From NCBI GenBank assembly GCA_021156085.1, contig JAJNBC010000018.1:1-34343 (forward strand): a stretch of 34,343 nucleotides of DNA, read 5' to 3'. Under the pieces are notes generated by a model that was not told where the DNA came from, did not search any database, and saw only the letters and a list, made by a program, of their open reading frames with translations. The stretch is from Gammaproteobacteria bacterium (GTDB lineage Bacteria > Pseudomonadota > Gammaproteobacteria > DSM-16500). This document shows, piece after piece, positions 1 through 7,551 of this stretch. The position numbers and the translations under genes were made by a program. Every line of letters begins with the position of its first letter. The first letter of the stretch is position 1.

Positions 1-51
1 ATATCTATAATATAATTTAAACGCGTAGGCATATAAAAATTCTCTCATTTA

Positions 52-330
52 TTAATTTAGCTTGGTACAATTAACAGTAATGGTGGGATTTACGGGTTCT
101 GGACAAAAGAAATTAAGGCAAGTCGAACTTCTATTATGATCATCATATTGAACAGAAAAATAAAGTAATTGTCGTTGACTAAGATTTCTTGAGGAAATAT
201 AAACACTGGCTTCATACATACCCTTTCCTGTTCTACCCCTTCCTAATTTTACTTCATCTAGAATATGAGAACCCTCTATAGTAACCATGCTAACAATGCC
301 GGGCGTACCTGTATTTATTTCTTGTTTCAA
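52..330 (-). CDS. small hypothetical protein, possibly a gene fragment
   Basis: I do not recognise a family. The reading frame has 92 codons from a TTG and stays open upstream to about 438 without an ATG or GTG, so the true start is unclear. The visible protein has several cysteines (SSTCLNFFCPEP, TVNCTKLN at the end) and alternating polar/hydrophobic stretches such as MYEASVYISS, which would fit a small secreted beta-rich protein. No signal peptide is visible in this frame. A perfect AGGAGG lies at 429-434, but the TTG placed 9 bases after it (416-418) is in another frame and meets a stop after seven codons. This suggests a frameshift or decay at the 5' end. It lies downstream of the putative effector pair on the same strand. 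Coding status is uncertain. Confidence 0.35.
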   Translation of the reverse strand: MKQEINTGTPGIVSMVTIEGSHILDEVKLGRGRTGKGMYEASVYISSRNLSQRQLLYFSVQYDDHNRSSTCLNFFCPEPVNPTITVNCTKLN

Positions 331-910
331 GTGGCATTTATAATCCGCTTTTTCAGGGGTAGGTATCGTAATATAGTCAGTATAATAAATTAGCTTACAA
401 TCTGTATTCAGAGCACAAGGGATATAACCTCCTAAATTTTAGTGTGAATTCTATAATTCATCATGCTTGGATTCTCTTATTCAAAAATACCTATCTAGTG
501 TCTCTAATTCTTTTTCAGTGAGGTAATGCCATTCGCCCATCTATCATTTTTTCCTATCGCGTTTGTTAAAAATTAAATTTTCTAAATAGAATTTATCAAT
601 TCCAATAAAAACAACGGACAAAAATTTTATCAAAAAAAAGAGAGATGTACAGTGGCTCACACCAAGTATGGGGGATATCTTACAAAAAAGATTTATCGGC
701 GGATGCCCCAGAACCCCTTCTTTTTCCATCCCGGGCTTAAATTTTCTATCCCCTCTACCTCTTCTTATTTCAATTTCTCTTATTTTTCAATAATCTTTTA
801 GGCTCTTTCACAGTCTCTACTTTTCCTACTTTCACTGCGTGAATTGCGGTTAAGTTATCATTTAAATCTTCCCTTAGGCGAGAAAAGCACTCGAAAATAT
901 TGCTCTATGC
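331..910. other. no intact gene seen; AT-rich, decayed-looking
   Basis: About 580 bases between the small ORF and the 703-residue protein. Several short minus-strand frames read like protein pieces but none is a gene I can support: one is open from 904 to 770 (contains LREDLNDNLTAIHAVK), and a 19-codon ATG frame ends near 481 (begins MGEWHYLTEKELETL). They lie in different frames and lack a coherent start/stop structure. The most economical reading is a degraded gene or genes at the edge of an accessory block. Confidence 0.4.
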
Positions 911-3022
911 TCACCTTAAGCAGAATTCATTTCTTTTCTCAGGGGAGGGGGCCCTAGAAGGCATTTGAGGATCCTGCTCTTGAAAAAGGCTCAGTCTTCT
1001 ATTTTTTTTTGGCGAAAGCTGTAATGAAGCTAAGGAAGAGAGAGGAAATTCTTCTTGGCTACTATCTATTTCTTGCCTATTTAACCCCAAAGGAAAAGGC
1101 CTCCCCTCTTTATCTGTATGATAAGCCGGATAGGACAACCTCTCTCTTTCTCTCATTATCGGCTCTTGCAAGAGCCGAGATTTTTCATCTTCTTCTCCCC
1201 TCTCTTCAATTTCTCTTCGCACGGGGACTTCGGGGAGAGGCTCCGATGAAGCCTGCGATGGACTTTGAAAAAAAGAGCACAAAAAATCAGGCTTCATCAG
1301 CAAAACATGAACCAATCTAGCGAAGGTATAAAATAGCAATGCCCAGCCCAATAATTCGCCTGATTCATACGAAGTAAGATAGGAACTCATCTCTCCGCAA
1401 AAATCTTGAAAGAGAGGTACTTTATCTTGTAGGGTGCAATTATAGTGAGGGATGCTCCAGTCTTTAAAAATAGCAGGCACTTCCTTTTCATCAGTATAAT
1501 ATAACTTTAAATCTTGAAGAGAATGTAACCGCTCGATCTTATTGTTAATTAAAATAAAAGTGGGAAGCATTAATCCTAAATAAATTAACGCAGGTTTAAG
1601 AGCATATTTCAAAGGATCGCACTGCTTAGACCAACCCGCACTTAGGAATCCCGCCACCAAACAAGTAAGAGGATAAAGACAAAGAAATATAAAATACCTC
1701 TCCATTTCATTTTTTTTCTCTTTATATTGACCCTCAAGTAAGAGCGCTCTAATTACCGCATTGGCTAACATGCCCAATAAAGAAAAAAGATAAACCAGAA
1801 AATGTTTATTCACCCTTGCAGAACGTTCCTCTGGGGAGAGAGACATCAATTCTTTGATTATTTCTGATTCTTCTTCTTTGATCATATTTCTGCAGCATAA
1901 ATGTGGGCACGCATAATGGATGAGCGCAAGCAGAGAAAGGCTCATTATAGGGACACACAATTCTTCTCCCAACCATAACAACACAGATTCATCTGCATTT
2001 TCAATGGGCGATAAAAAGGCTTGCATTCCTAAAGAAGAAGCAGAGAAAATAAGATTCGCAAATAACCCGTACAAAACACTTCGCCATTTTACTGAATTTG
2101 CATCACTCACTGGACAATGCTTAAAATACGATAATAATGTAATAATGAGTGAAACAAGATTACTAGAAATATAAATTAACACTGTAGGCTCTACTAAAGG
2201 CCCTACATCAAAAAAAGAATATTTTAAAATATCTGATTCGGGAAAAACTACCAGTATCCCCCTTCTATAGAAATCAGGATCATAAATAGAAAAAGGCAGT
2301 TTTCTATTTAAAGCAAGCAATTCAAATACAGAATACATCGAAGGGATCATAGAGGAAAATATCGCACCAGTTGGCATGCCGAACAACATGGTGTACTTCC
2401 AACCGCCTAAATGGAATTTATTAATATATTCTGGGGTAGCGACCTCAATTCTTAAATCTTTATTCTGCGTTAATTTTTCTGCCATTAAAAAATAACAATT
2501 TTCAAAAAAAAGAGAATAAGTTTTGATTGGTATAAGAGGAATAGATTCATTTTTAAATCTAGCTAGGCAGGAATATTGCTTTCTAAATTCTAAGATAAAA
2601 TGCTGTAATAATTTTTCCACAGAACCCTTGCTGCAGGACCACGTGTGTTTTTTTCTCGCCGGTAAATCTTTAAAATAGGTCTGAAATTGGGTGGATGTTT
2701 GAAATTTATCTCTATCTTCCTCATACTTATGATGCAACCAGACATAGCCCTTTTTCCTTTCGACCCCGGCGCCCGCCGGAGGTTCTACACTATAATCAAA
2801 TACATAAATTCCATAATTATCTTGTTCATTTTTTTCAATGATCAAAGAAGCATGACCCGGCTCACAACAAGACGGACACCCCCGCCCCCAGAATCGTGTC
2901 GATGGACCCGCGGCTACCTGAGTCACAAGCCATATATCACTACTTACAAATTGACTAGAATCAAATAACCCCGGAAGCCTACTTACTTCCGTATCATTCT
3001 TTTTTTCCTCACCTCTAAGCAT
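911..3022 (-). CDS. multi-span membrane protein with papain-like N-terminal domain; candidate effector
   Basis: A 703-residue protein of unknown function. I start it at the ATG ending at 3022, because AGGAGT lies 8 bases upstream (3030-3035) and this start clears the end of the preceding gene. An ATG nine codons earlier would overlap that gene. The N-terminal ~200 residues are soluble and contain PGHASLIIE (His57) and, later, SLFFENCYFLMAEKL (Cys176). A His-strand first and an Asn-Cys helix afterwards is the order seen in circularly permuted papain/NlpC-P60-like folds (LRAT and PPPDE types), so a thiol hydrolase or acyltransferase is possible. About seven hydrophobic spans follow, near residues 279-301, 315-337, 353-373, 409-429, 443-463, 475-493 and 556-577. 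The ~115-residue tail is charged (REIEERGEEDEK) and Ser/Pro rich. Translation is probably coupled to the U-box gene 11 bases upstream. Membrane topology is well supported; enzyme activity and secretion are inference. Confidence 0.75.
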   Translation of the reverse strand: MLRGEEKKNDTEVSRLPGLFDSSQFVSSDIWLVTQVAAGPSTRFWGRGCPSCCEPGHASLIIEKNEQDNYGIYVFDYSVEPPAGAGVERKKGYVWLHHKYEEDRDKFQTSTQFQTYFKDLPARKKHTWSCSKGSVEKLLQHFILEFRKQYSCLARFKNESIPLIPIKTYSLFFENCYFLMAEKLTQNKDLRIEVATPEYINKFHLGGWKYTMLFGMPTGAIFSSMIPSMYSVFELLALNRKLPFSIYDPDFYRRGILVVFPESDILKYSFFDVGPLVEPTVLIYISSNLVSLIITLLSYFKHCPVSDANSVKWRSVLYGLFANLIFSASSLGMQAFLSPIENADESVLLWLGEELCVPIMSLSLLALIHYACPHLCCRNMIKEEESEIIKELMSLSPEERSARVNKHFLVYLFSLLGMLANAVIRALLLEGQYKEKKNEMERYFIFLCLYPLTCLVAGFLSAGWSKQCDPLKYALKPALIYLGLMLPTFILINNKIERLHSLQDLKLYYTDEKEVPAIFKDWSIPHYNCTLQDKVPLFQDFCGEMSSYLTSYESGELLGWALLFYTFARLVHVLLMKPDFLCSFFQSPSQASSEPLPEVPVRREIEERGEEDEKSRLLQEPIMRERERLSYPAYHTDKEGRPFPLGLNRQEIDSSQEEFPLSSLASLQLSPKKNRRLSLFQEQDPQMPSRAPSPEKRNEFCLR

Positions 3023-3033
3023 TTTCTTTACTC

Positions 3034-3636
3034 CTATAATAATCTGCATCCTTCTTGACTGACTATCTCCGAAGAATCAGAACATGCTCCGCAGGCTTCT
3101 CCAATTTGACCATTTTTAAAATGTAACCAGAATTCACGTTCTTTTGCTCGATATCTTGCCTCCAAAGCGAATTCATCATTACCATATTTTAGAAAATCAC
3201 GGGTTAAACCAATAATATTTTGGCGAGTCAGATTATTTGCATGGTCGGCTGGGTTATCTTCTATTGCTTTTTCTAACTGATTTTTAGTGGTTTTTAAAAA
3301 TTGAGTAATCTCGCTTCTCAGCGGCCTATCGGATAAAAGAGTAGTAATAGGTGCTCTGCAACACGGGCAAGAAAAAACACTTGGCTCGGCTTCTTTCTCT
3401 TCGCCTTGAAGAGGCTCTCCCAGTGGCGCTCGCCATTTTTCTATTTCTGTACGCTCAAAATGATGATGACAATTACTCGTTGCTGGATCAAACATCATCA
3501 ATAAAGAAATTGAACAACGATAGTCAGCATACTTCTCTGGTAGAGGGATAGCCAGTTGCTTGCTACTAAAAAGAATTATTTCATGAATATCTTGTTTGAT
3601 GGGACGAGTTTTAAATAGAGAGTTATTTGATAGCAT
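3034..3636 (-). CDS. U-box domain protein; candidate E3 ubiquitin ligase effector
   Basis: A 200-residue protein. Residues ~37-115 follow the U-box pattern: CSISLLMMFDPATSNCHHHF, then ERTEIEKW, FSCPCCRAPI, and RPLRSEITQFL. This matches the family order Cys-Pro/Ser-Ile, DP, a His/Cys turn, ER..I..W, CP.C...L, and RPL...I..F. U-box proteins recruit ubiquitin-loaded E2 enzymes. Bacteria have no ubiquitin pathway of this type, so these domains in Legionella (LubX, GobX) act inside eukaryotic hosts. More cysteines and histidines are present than in a typical U-box (C56, H57-59, C90, C92, C93), leaving a metal-binding RING-like variant possible. The helical C-terminal half may bind a substrate or partner. 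The protein ends in CRLL, a plausible CaaX prenylation box. It is the first gene of a two-gene unit with the papain-like membrane protein. The domain call is good; effector status is inference. Confidence 0.8.
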   Translation of the reverse strand: MLSNNSLFKTRPIKQDIHEIILFSSKQLAIPLPEKYADYRCSISLLMMFDPATSNCHHHFERTEIEKWRAPLGEPLQGEEKEAEPSVFSCPCCRAPITTLLSDRPLRSEITQFLKTTKNQLEKAIEDNPADHANNLTRQNIIGLTRDFLKYGNDEFALEARYRAKEREFWLHFKNGQIGEACGACSDSSEIVSQEGCRLL

Positions 3637-3861
3637 GCCTAAGACTCCTGAATTTGTTATTAACAGTACTAACCCGGAGAGAATGATATGATAGTCAAAT
3701 TTATTTTTATGTAATCAACGAACAGGTCAATTTGTAAGATAACAACATACCCTTTATTTAATTATTTTTAATTTTAGTTGAAAATAATTCATTCTATAGG
3801 CGATAAAAAAGTCTTGGAAAGCCATTTTCTGTTCTAAATATTTTGATAAAGTGGCGAAGGT

Positions 3862-3891
3862 GGGCGGCAATTATTTTATAGAGTGCCGCCC
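3862..3891. repeat. perfect 8-bp inverted repeat downstream of manC
   Basis: GGGCGGCA and TGCCGCCC flank a 14-base AT-rich loop just beyond the manC stop. A GC-rich stem in an AT-rich gap could form a hairpin in either transcript. On the minus strand no U-tract follows, so this is not a textbook intrinsic terminator for manC. The right arm also competes with a GGGC/GCCC pairing (GCCC-T6-AGGGC on the manC strand) directly after the stop. Its role in ending manC or blocking convergent transcription is a guess. Confidence 0.6.
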
Positions 3892-3906
3892 TAAAAAAGG
3901 GCTTAT

Positions 3907-5328
3907 TTACAAAGACGCTACTCGTCCGTATTCATCATCAAAGCGCACGATATCATCTTCTCCTAAATAACTTCCCGATTGCACTTCAATAATCTCAAGG
4001 TCTTCTCCATAGGGATTGGCTAATCGATGCTTCACTCCCTGCGGAATATACGTTGATTCATTTGCTTTAATAGTAAATATCTCTTCACCGCGAGTGACTT
4101 CAGCGATACCCCTCACCACCACCCAATGCTCAGAACGATAGTGATGTTGTTGCAAGGATAAACTTGCTCCGGGCTTGACAGTAATATGTTTCACTTGAAA
4201 ACAAGCATTCTTATCAATCATTTCATAATAACCCCAGGGACGATAAACCCTAAAATGCAAATCAATTTCAGGACGCTGCTTTTGTCTCAAGCTATTCACC
4301 ATTTCCTTTACATTTTGGCAATGATCTTTATGTGCCACCAATACGACATCCGATGTTTCTACCACAATATGGTTATCCAGGCCAATCACCGCCAACATTC
4401 GACTTTCAGCTCGTAGATAAGAATTCCTCACTTGTTGAGCCATCACATCGCCTTGCATCACATTCCCATCTTGATCTGCTTCCATCATCTCACATAAAGC
4501 AGACCAAGAACCCATATCATTCCACTCCGCATTTAAATTAACTAACACTGCATTTTGCGTTTTTTCCATGACAGTATAATCAATCGAATTATTTGGGCAA
4601 GCTGCAAAAATTTCTTGATTCAAACGCAAAAAATCCAAATCTTGCATCATACCCTTCACTGCTTCTTGGCATGTATGGAATATATCAGGCGCATATCTTG
4701 CTAACTCTTCCAAATAAACTGTGGCTTGAAACATAAACATTCCGCTATTCCAATAATATTGGCCGGAAGCAAGATAAGCATTCGCTGTTGTATAATCGGG
4801 TTTTTCCACAAACTCTAAAACTTTATAACCCTGCTCTTCATTCGCATAAATTGCCGATTTAATATAACCATATCCTGTTTCAGGCCGTGATGGCACAATA
4901 CCAAAAGTCACCAACCGTCCCGCTTGTGCATTCCTTTCAGCATGATGCATCGCGCTCACAAAAGGTGCCACATCCTTAATAATATGATCTGCAGGCAAGA
5001 TCAGTAAGGTAGGATTAACCATTTTTTGCTTTAGGTACAATGCAGCAATAGCCGCTGCAGGCGCCGTGTTTTTACCCACAGGCTCTAAAATAATAACAGC
5101 ATTTGTCATACCTATTTGTTTCAATTGTTCTGCAACTAAAAATCGATGTTCTTGATTGCAAATAAGAATAGGCGGAGCCATATGAGGAATAGCTTGTGTA
5201 CGCAACACAGTATCTTGTAACAAGGTACGGCTACCGACCAAGGCCAATAATTGTTTGGGATAGGCACTCCTAGATAATGGCCATAGGCGACTACCCGAAC
5301 CACCCGCCAAAATAACAGGAACAATCAT
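3907..5328 (-). CDS. manC: bifunctional mannose-1-phosphate guanylyltransferase / mannose-6-phosphate isomerase
   Basis: A 473-residue type II PMI-GMP protein, near full family length. It makes GDP-mannose from mannose-1-phosphate and GTP and interconverts mannose-6-P and fructose-6-P, in the cytoplasm. The N-terminal nucleotidyltransferase has the pyrophosphorylase signature GGSGSRLWPLSR at residues 9-20 and FVEKP near residue 173. The C-terminal cupin isomerase domain follows FRVYRPWGYYEMID and contains the metal-binding segment LQQHHYRSEHWVVVRG. A strong GGAGG ribosome site precedes the ATG. It is divergent from a GT4 glycosyltransferase, the only other surface-sugar gene here, so GDP-mannose or a derivative such as GDP-fucose or rhamnose probably feeds LPS or exopolysaccharide made elsewhere. 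algA, cpsB and xanB are synonyms for the same family. Confidence 0.95.
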   Translation of the reverse strand: MIVPVILAGGSGSRLWPLSRSAYPKQLLALVGSRTLLQDTVLRTQAIPHMAPPILICNQEHRFLVAEQLKQIGMTNAVIILEPVGKNTAPAAAIAALYLKQKMVNPTLLILPADHIIKDVAPFVSAMHHAERNAQAGRLVTFGIVPSRPETGYGYIKSAIYANEEQGYKVLEFVEKPDYTTANAYLASGQYYWNSGMFMFQATVYLEELARYAPDIFHTCQEAVKGMMQDLDFLRLNQEIFAACPNNSIDYTVMEKTQNAVLVNLNAEWNDMGSWSALCEMMEADQDGNVMQGDVMAQQVRNSYLRAESRMLAVIGLDNHIVVETSDVVLVAHKDHCQNVKEMVNSLRQKQRPEIDLHFRVYRPWGYYEMIDKNACFQVKHITVKPGASLSLQQHHYRSEHWVVVRGIAEVTRGEEIFTIKANESTYIPQGVKHRLANPYGEDLEIIEVQSGSYLGEDDIVRFDDEYGRVASL

Positions 5329-5375
5329 GATACCTCCAAAGTGCGAATTGCATTCATTTGATATACAATCGCACC

Positions 5376-5404
5376 ATTCTATTCAATTTACTCTATTTTG
5401 ACAA
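5376..5404 (-). promoter_or_regulatory. predicted sigma-70 promoter of manC
   Basis: On the minus strand TTGTCA (5399-5404) and TAGAAT (5376-5381) are separated by exactly 17 bases. Transcription would start about 35 bases before the manC ATG. The site lies in the 82-base divergent gap shared with the glycosyltransferase gene. Confidence 0.6.
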
Positions 5405-5410
5405 AGCACA

Positions 5411-6553
5411 ATGCGAATTGGGATTGGTAGCACTAAACTTGAACCTATACTAGGCCATGGCCCTATAGATGGCATAGGCATCTATGTTCAATACTTGTTG
5501 CAGCACTATAACATGCTCAACTACGATATTCTGCCAGTGAGTTATCCCGCCTTATCTTGTCCTTGGAGAAAAACTGCCCTGCCGAACAGTACCCATTTTA
5601 GCACCCCCTATTCCCTTGCCACCGCCGCTGCATTAACTCCATTCGGACCCTTGCTCAACTATTCCCTGGAAAAAAAAATCGATCTTTTTCATGCCCCAGA
5701 TTATCTGATCCCACGATTCAAAAAAATTCCTGTGCTGGCCACGCTACATGATGCCATCATGTTAAAACACCCGGCTTGGTGTAATCCGAATTTCAGAAAA
5801 TTAAAAAATTTTTTGATAAAAAATTCTCTCCAGTGGGCAGACCACTTTATCGCTATTTCTAAAGCAATGGTGCCTGATTTAATTGAATTTTGGGGAGTCG
5901 ATGAGAAAAAAATAAGTGTAATATATCAAGGTATATCAGATTGGTGGTTAGAAAAAGTACCTGACGAAGAAAAAAACCACGTCCTAGAAAAATTAAATAT
6001 TAAAAAAAATTTCTGCCTTTCAGTAGGCACATTACAACCTAGAAAAAATTTCACACGAATCATTCAAGCTTACGAACAACTGCCAGCCGCAATGCAGAAA
6101 GAACATAAGCTTGTTTTAGTAGGCAAAGATGGATGGCAGTCTACGCAGATCCGACACGATATCATGCGAGCAACGACTGAAAATAAAGCAATTTGGCTGC
6201 AATATGTATCACAAAAAGAATTACGCATCTTATATCAAAGCGCACAATTACTTTTATTTCCTTCTTTATCAGAAGGTTTTGGCTCCCCCATTCTAGAAGC
6301 CTTCGCTTCGAATATCCCTATCATTACATCGAATCTCACTTCTCTTCCTGAAATTGCAGGTAATGCAGCGTATTTTGTAAATCCTTATAGTATCGAAGAA
6401 ATTACCCAAGGCATGATAACACTTTTAACGAATCCTTCTTTATGCGCTACCTTAATTAAACGGGGGCGCGAAAGAGTACAAGAATTTACTTTGAAAAAAT
6501 GCGCTGAAGAAACCTTTAAAGTTTACCAAAAACTGCTAAGGCATGGAGGGTAG
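5411..6553 (+). CDS. GT4-family glycosyltransferase, probably mannosyltransferase-like
   Basis: A 380-residue GT-B fold enzyme. The start MRIGIGSTKLE followed by a GIGIYVQYLL loop is the usual acceptor-domain beginning, so the first ATG is accepted even though its ribosome site is weak. The C-terminal donor domain begins at FCLSVGTLQPRKN (residues ~198-210). It contains the GT4 nucleotide-sugar signature PSLSEGFGSPILEAFASNIP with the two acidic residues (E..F....EA), then SLPEIAGNAAYFVNP. Such enzymes are retaining transferases that add a sugar to LPS core, O-antigen or exopolysaccharide at the inner membrane. The divergent GDP-mannose synthase suggests a GDP-mannose donor, but specificity cannot be read from sequence. 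No partner polymerase or flippase is nearby. Confidence 0.88.
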   Translation: MRIGIGSTKLEPILGHGPIDGIGIYVQYLLQHYNMLNYDILPVSYPALSCPWRKTALPNSTHFSTPYSLATAAALTPFGPLLNYSLEKKIDLFHAPDYLIPRFKKIPVLATLHDAIMLKHPAWCNPNFRKLKNFLIKNSLQWADHFIAISKAMVPDLIEFWGVDEKKISVIYQGISDWWLEKVPDEEKNHVLEKLNIKKNFCLSVGTLQPRKNFTRIIQAYEQLPAAMQKEHKLVLVGKDGWQSTQIRHDIMRATTENKAIWLQYVSQKELRILYQSAQLLLFPSLSEGFGSPILEAFASNIPIITSNLTSLPEIAGNAAYFVNPYSIEEITQGMITLLTNPSLCATLIKRGRERVQEFTLKKCAEETFKVYQKLLRHGG

Positions 6554-6589
6554 TGGCCTCACAATTGCGAGCAAATGCAATGGGAATTT

Positions 6590-6706
6590 TTTATAGGTAG
6601 TGAAGGATTACCCAGCCCGTGCGCGGTCGCCGTGAGAAGCTGCCGCAACTTTAGGGTCATAACGAACTGAAAGTGCAGCGCGATTGCCCCGAGTGCGATG
6701 ACTCTC
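6590..6706. other. GC-rich structured segment of unknown nature
   Basis: About 115 bases clearly richer in G+C than the flanks, between the glycosyltransferase stop and the comEA terminator. It includes an imperfect hairpin (GCGGTCGC 6623-6630 with GCTGCCGC 6639-6646, 8-base loop CGTGAGAA). Short open frames on both strands (for example minus-strand ALSVRYDPKVAAASHGD) lack a credible start and ribosome site. It could be a remnant of a mobile or intergenic repeat, or a small structured RNA. I cannot decide. Confidence 0.35.
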
Positions 6707-6729
6707 CCTAAATACGCAAATATTTAAAA

Positions 6730-6753
6730 AAAAGGGTGCCGTGGCACCCTTTT
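6730..6753 (-). terminator. intrinsic terminator of the comEA-like gene (bidirectional)
   Basis: The minus strand reads AAAAGGGTGCC-AC-GGCACCCTTTT, a near-perfect palindrome giving a GGGTGC/GCACCC stem with a 4-base loop. It is followed by a run of eight T on the comEA strand and four T on the other. It lies 18 bases past the comEA stop and can also stop transcripts coming from the glycosyltransferase. Confidence 0.9.
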
Positions 6754-6770
6754 AACCCACTTAAGTTAGA

Positions 6771-7115
6771 TTAACCTACTGTCAGTTGAGCCTTCACTTT
6801 TTTCATTTGTTTTGCGCTCAAACCTAAGCCCTTCACTTTCTTCAAATCGTCTACAGAGCTAAAGTTACCATTAGCATCGCGGTACTTAACAATTTTTGTT
6901 GCTTTTGCTTTGGTTAAGCCGCTGATTTTTGACAAATCCTCTACTGTAGCCGTGTTAAGATCAATTGGGGCTGCAGTTGTAGAGGTTGTGGTAGTGGTAG
7001 CTGTTGTTTGAGTTGTAGCAGCTGGGCTTTCTGTAGCAGCTTCATCAGCAGCAAAAACAGAGGTAGCCAAACCCAGTGCAGCAACAGTAGCGATTAATGT
7101 GCGATAAAAAGACAT
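6771..7115 (-). CDS. comEA: ComEA-like secreted helix-hairpin-helix DNA-binding protein
   Basis: A 114-residue protein. A signal peptide (MSFYRTLIATVAALGLATSVFA, cleavage after ~residue 22) is followed by a low-complexity Ala/Thr linker to about residue 50. A ComEA-type tandem helix-hairpin-helix then starts at IDLNTATVEDLSKISGL and continues with KATKIVKYRDANGNFSS and LKKVKGLG. ComEA binds incoming double-stranded DNA in the periplasm during natural transformation. The gene stands alone with its own terminator and an AAGGAG ribosome site. The Thr-rich linker (QTTATTTTTSTTAA) is longer and more repetitive than in many homologues and could span periplasmic distance. Short ComEA-like proteins also occur in species not known to be competent, so uptake is a prediction. 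Confidence 0.88.
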   Translation of the reverse strand: MSFYRTLIATVAALGLATSVFAADEAATESPAATTQTTATTTTTSTTAAPIDLNTATVEDLSKISGLTKAKATKIVKYRDANGNFSSVDDLKKVKGLGLSAKQMKKVKAQLTVG

Positions 7116-7551
7116 TTTTAAACTCCTTACTCATTACGTAATTAATATTTTTTCCAGATCTCTCATCTTAATAAACATACCAGAATGATAACCTAGAATT
7201 GTGGCTTTTTTTACCAACTTTAACATCTTACCTATTGACTCAAATTAACCAAACAGTAGGATGTTTTTTTAACCCTTGAACAGGATGTTGGTACAGAACA
7301 GAAGTATTACCTATCACCTTTCGCTTATCAAGTGATTAATCAAAAAATAGTTAATCCCACCTTTTCGCTAGAGCCCATCTTCACATGTAGTCACTTATTA
7401 CTTTTGACGAATAAAGCGCAGGAAACCTGGGTCCGATGAGCCATCGTAAAAAAAATAAGCGACTACCTCTGACGACATACCCTAGTTAATTTATATTTTT
7501 ATGATAAACTCCCATTTTCTTATAGATCAGAACAGCTTAAGGGCAACGTCT
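7116..7551. other. intergenic region between divergent comEA and dacA-type genes
   Basis: This holds the comEA leader (AAGGAG ribosome site near 7122-7127) and the dacA promoter listed separately. No RNA gene or ORF of more than about 16 codons with a plausible start is visible. AGGATGTT occurs twice, at 7258 and 7281. A small CGATG-AGC-CATCG hairpin (7434-7446) has no T-tail on either strand in the right place. Confidence 0.5.
7469..7497 (+). promoter_or_regulatory. predicted promoter of the dacA-type gene
   Basis: CTGACG (7469-7474), a 17-base spacer and TATATT (7492-7497). The start point would fall near 7504, after the first in-frame ATG at 7501. This supports use of the downstream ATG at 7552. 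Confidence 0.5.

Noticed and set aside
544-729. 61-codon minus-strand ORF starting MEKEGVLG
   Set aside because: Low-complexity Phe/Leu/Lys composition, no ribosome site of note, no family resemblance; typical of AT-rich non-coding DNA.
3637-3700. GTTAATAAC upstream of the U-box gene as a PmrA-type effector regulatory box
   Set aside because: Only a partial match to the cTTAATATT consensus and placed too close to the start codon for an activator site.
5398-5403. Perfect TTGACA just ahead of the glycosyltransferase ATG
   Set aside because: Only seven bases before the start codon, so it cannot be the -35 of that gene; on the opposite strand the same bases form the TTGTCA of the manC promoter.
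7434-7446. CGATG-AGC-CATCG hairpin as a terminator
   Set aside because: The A-rich run follows on the plus strand, so there is no U-tract in the right orientation and no gene ending there.
7501-7551. Upstream ATG of the carboxypeptidase gene (17 extra residues)
   Set aside because: It lies at or before the predicted transcription start, lacks a ribosome site and would put a polar stretch before the signal peptide.
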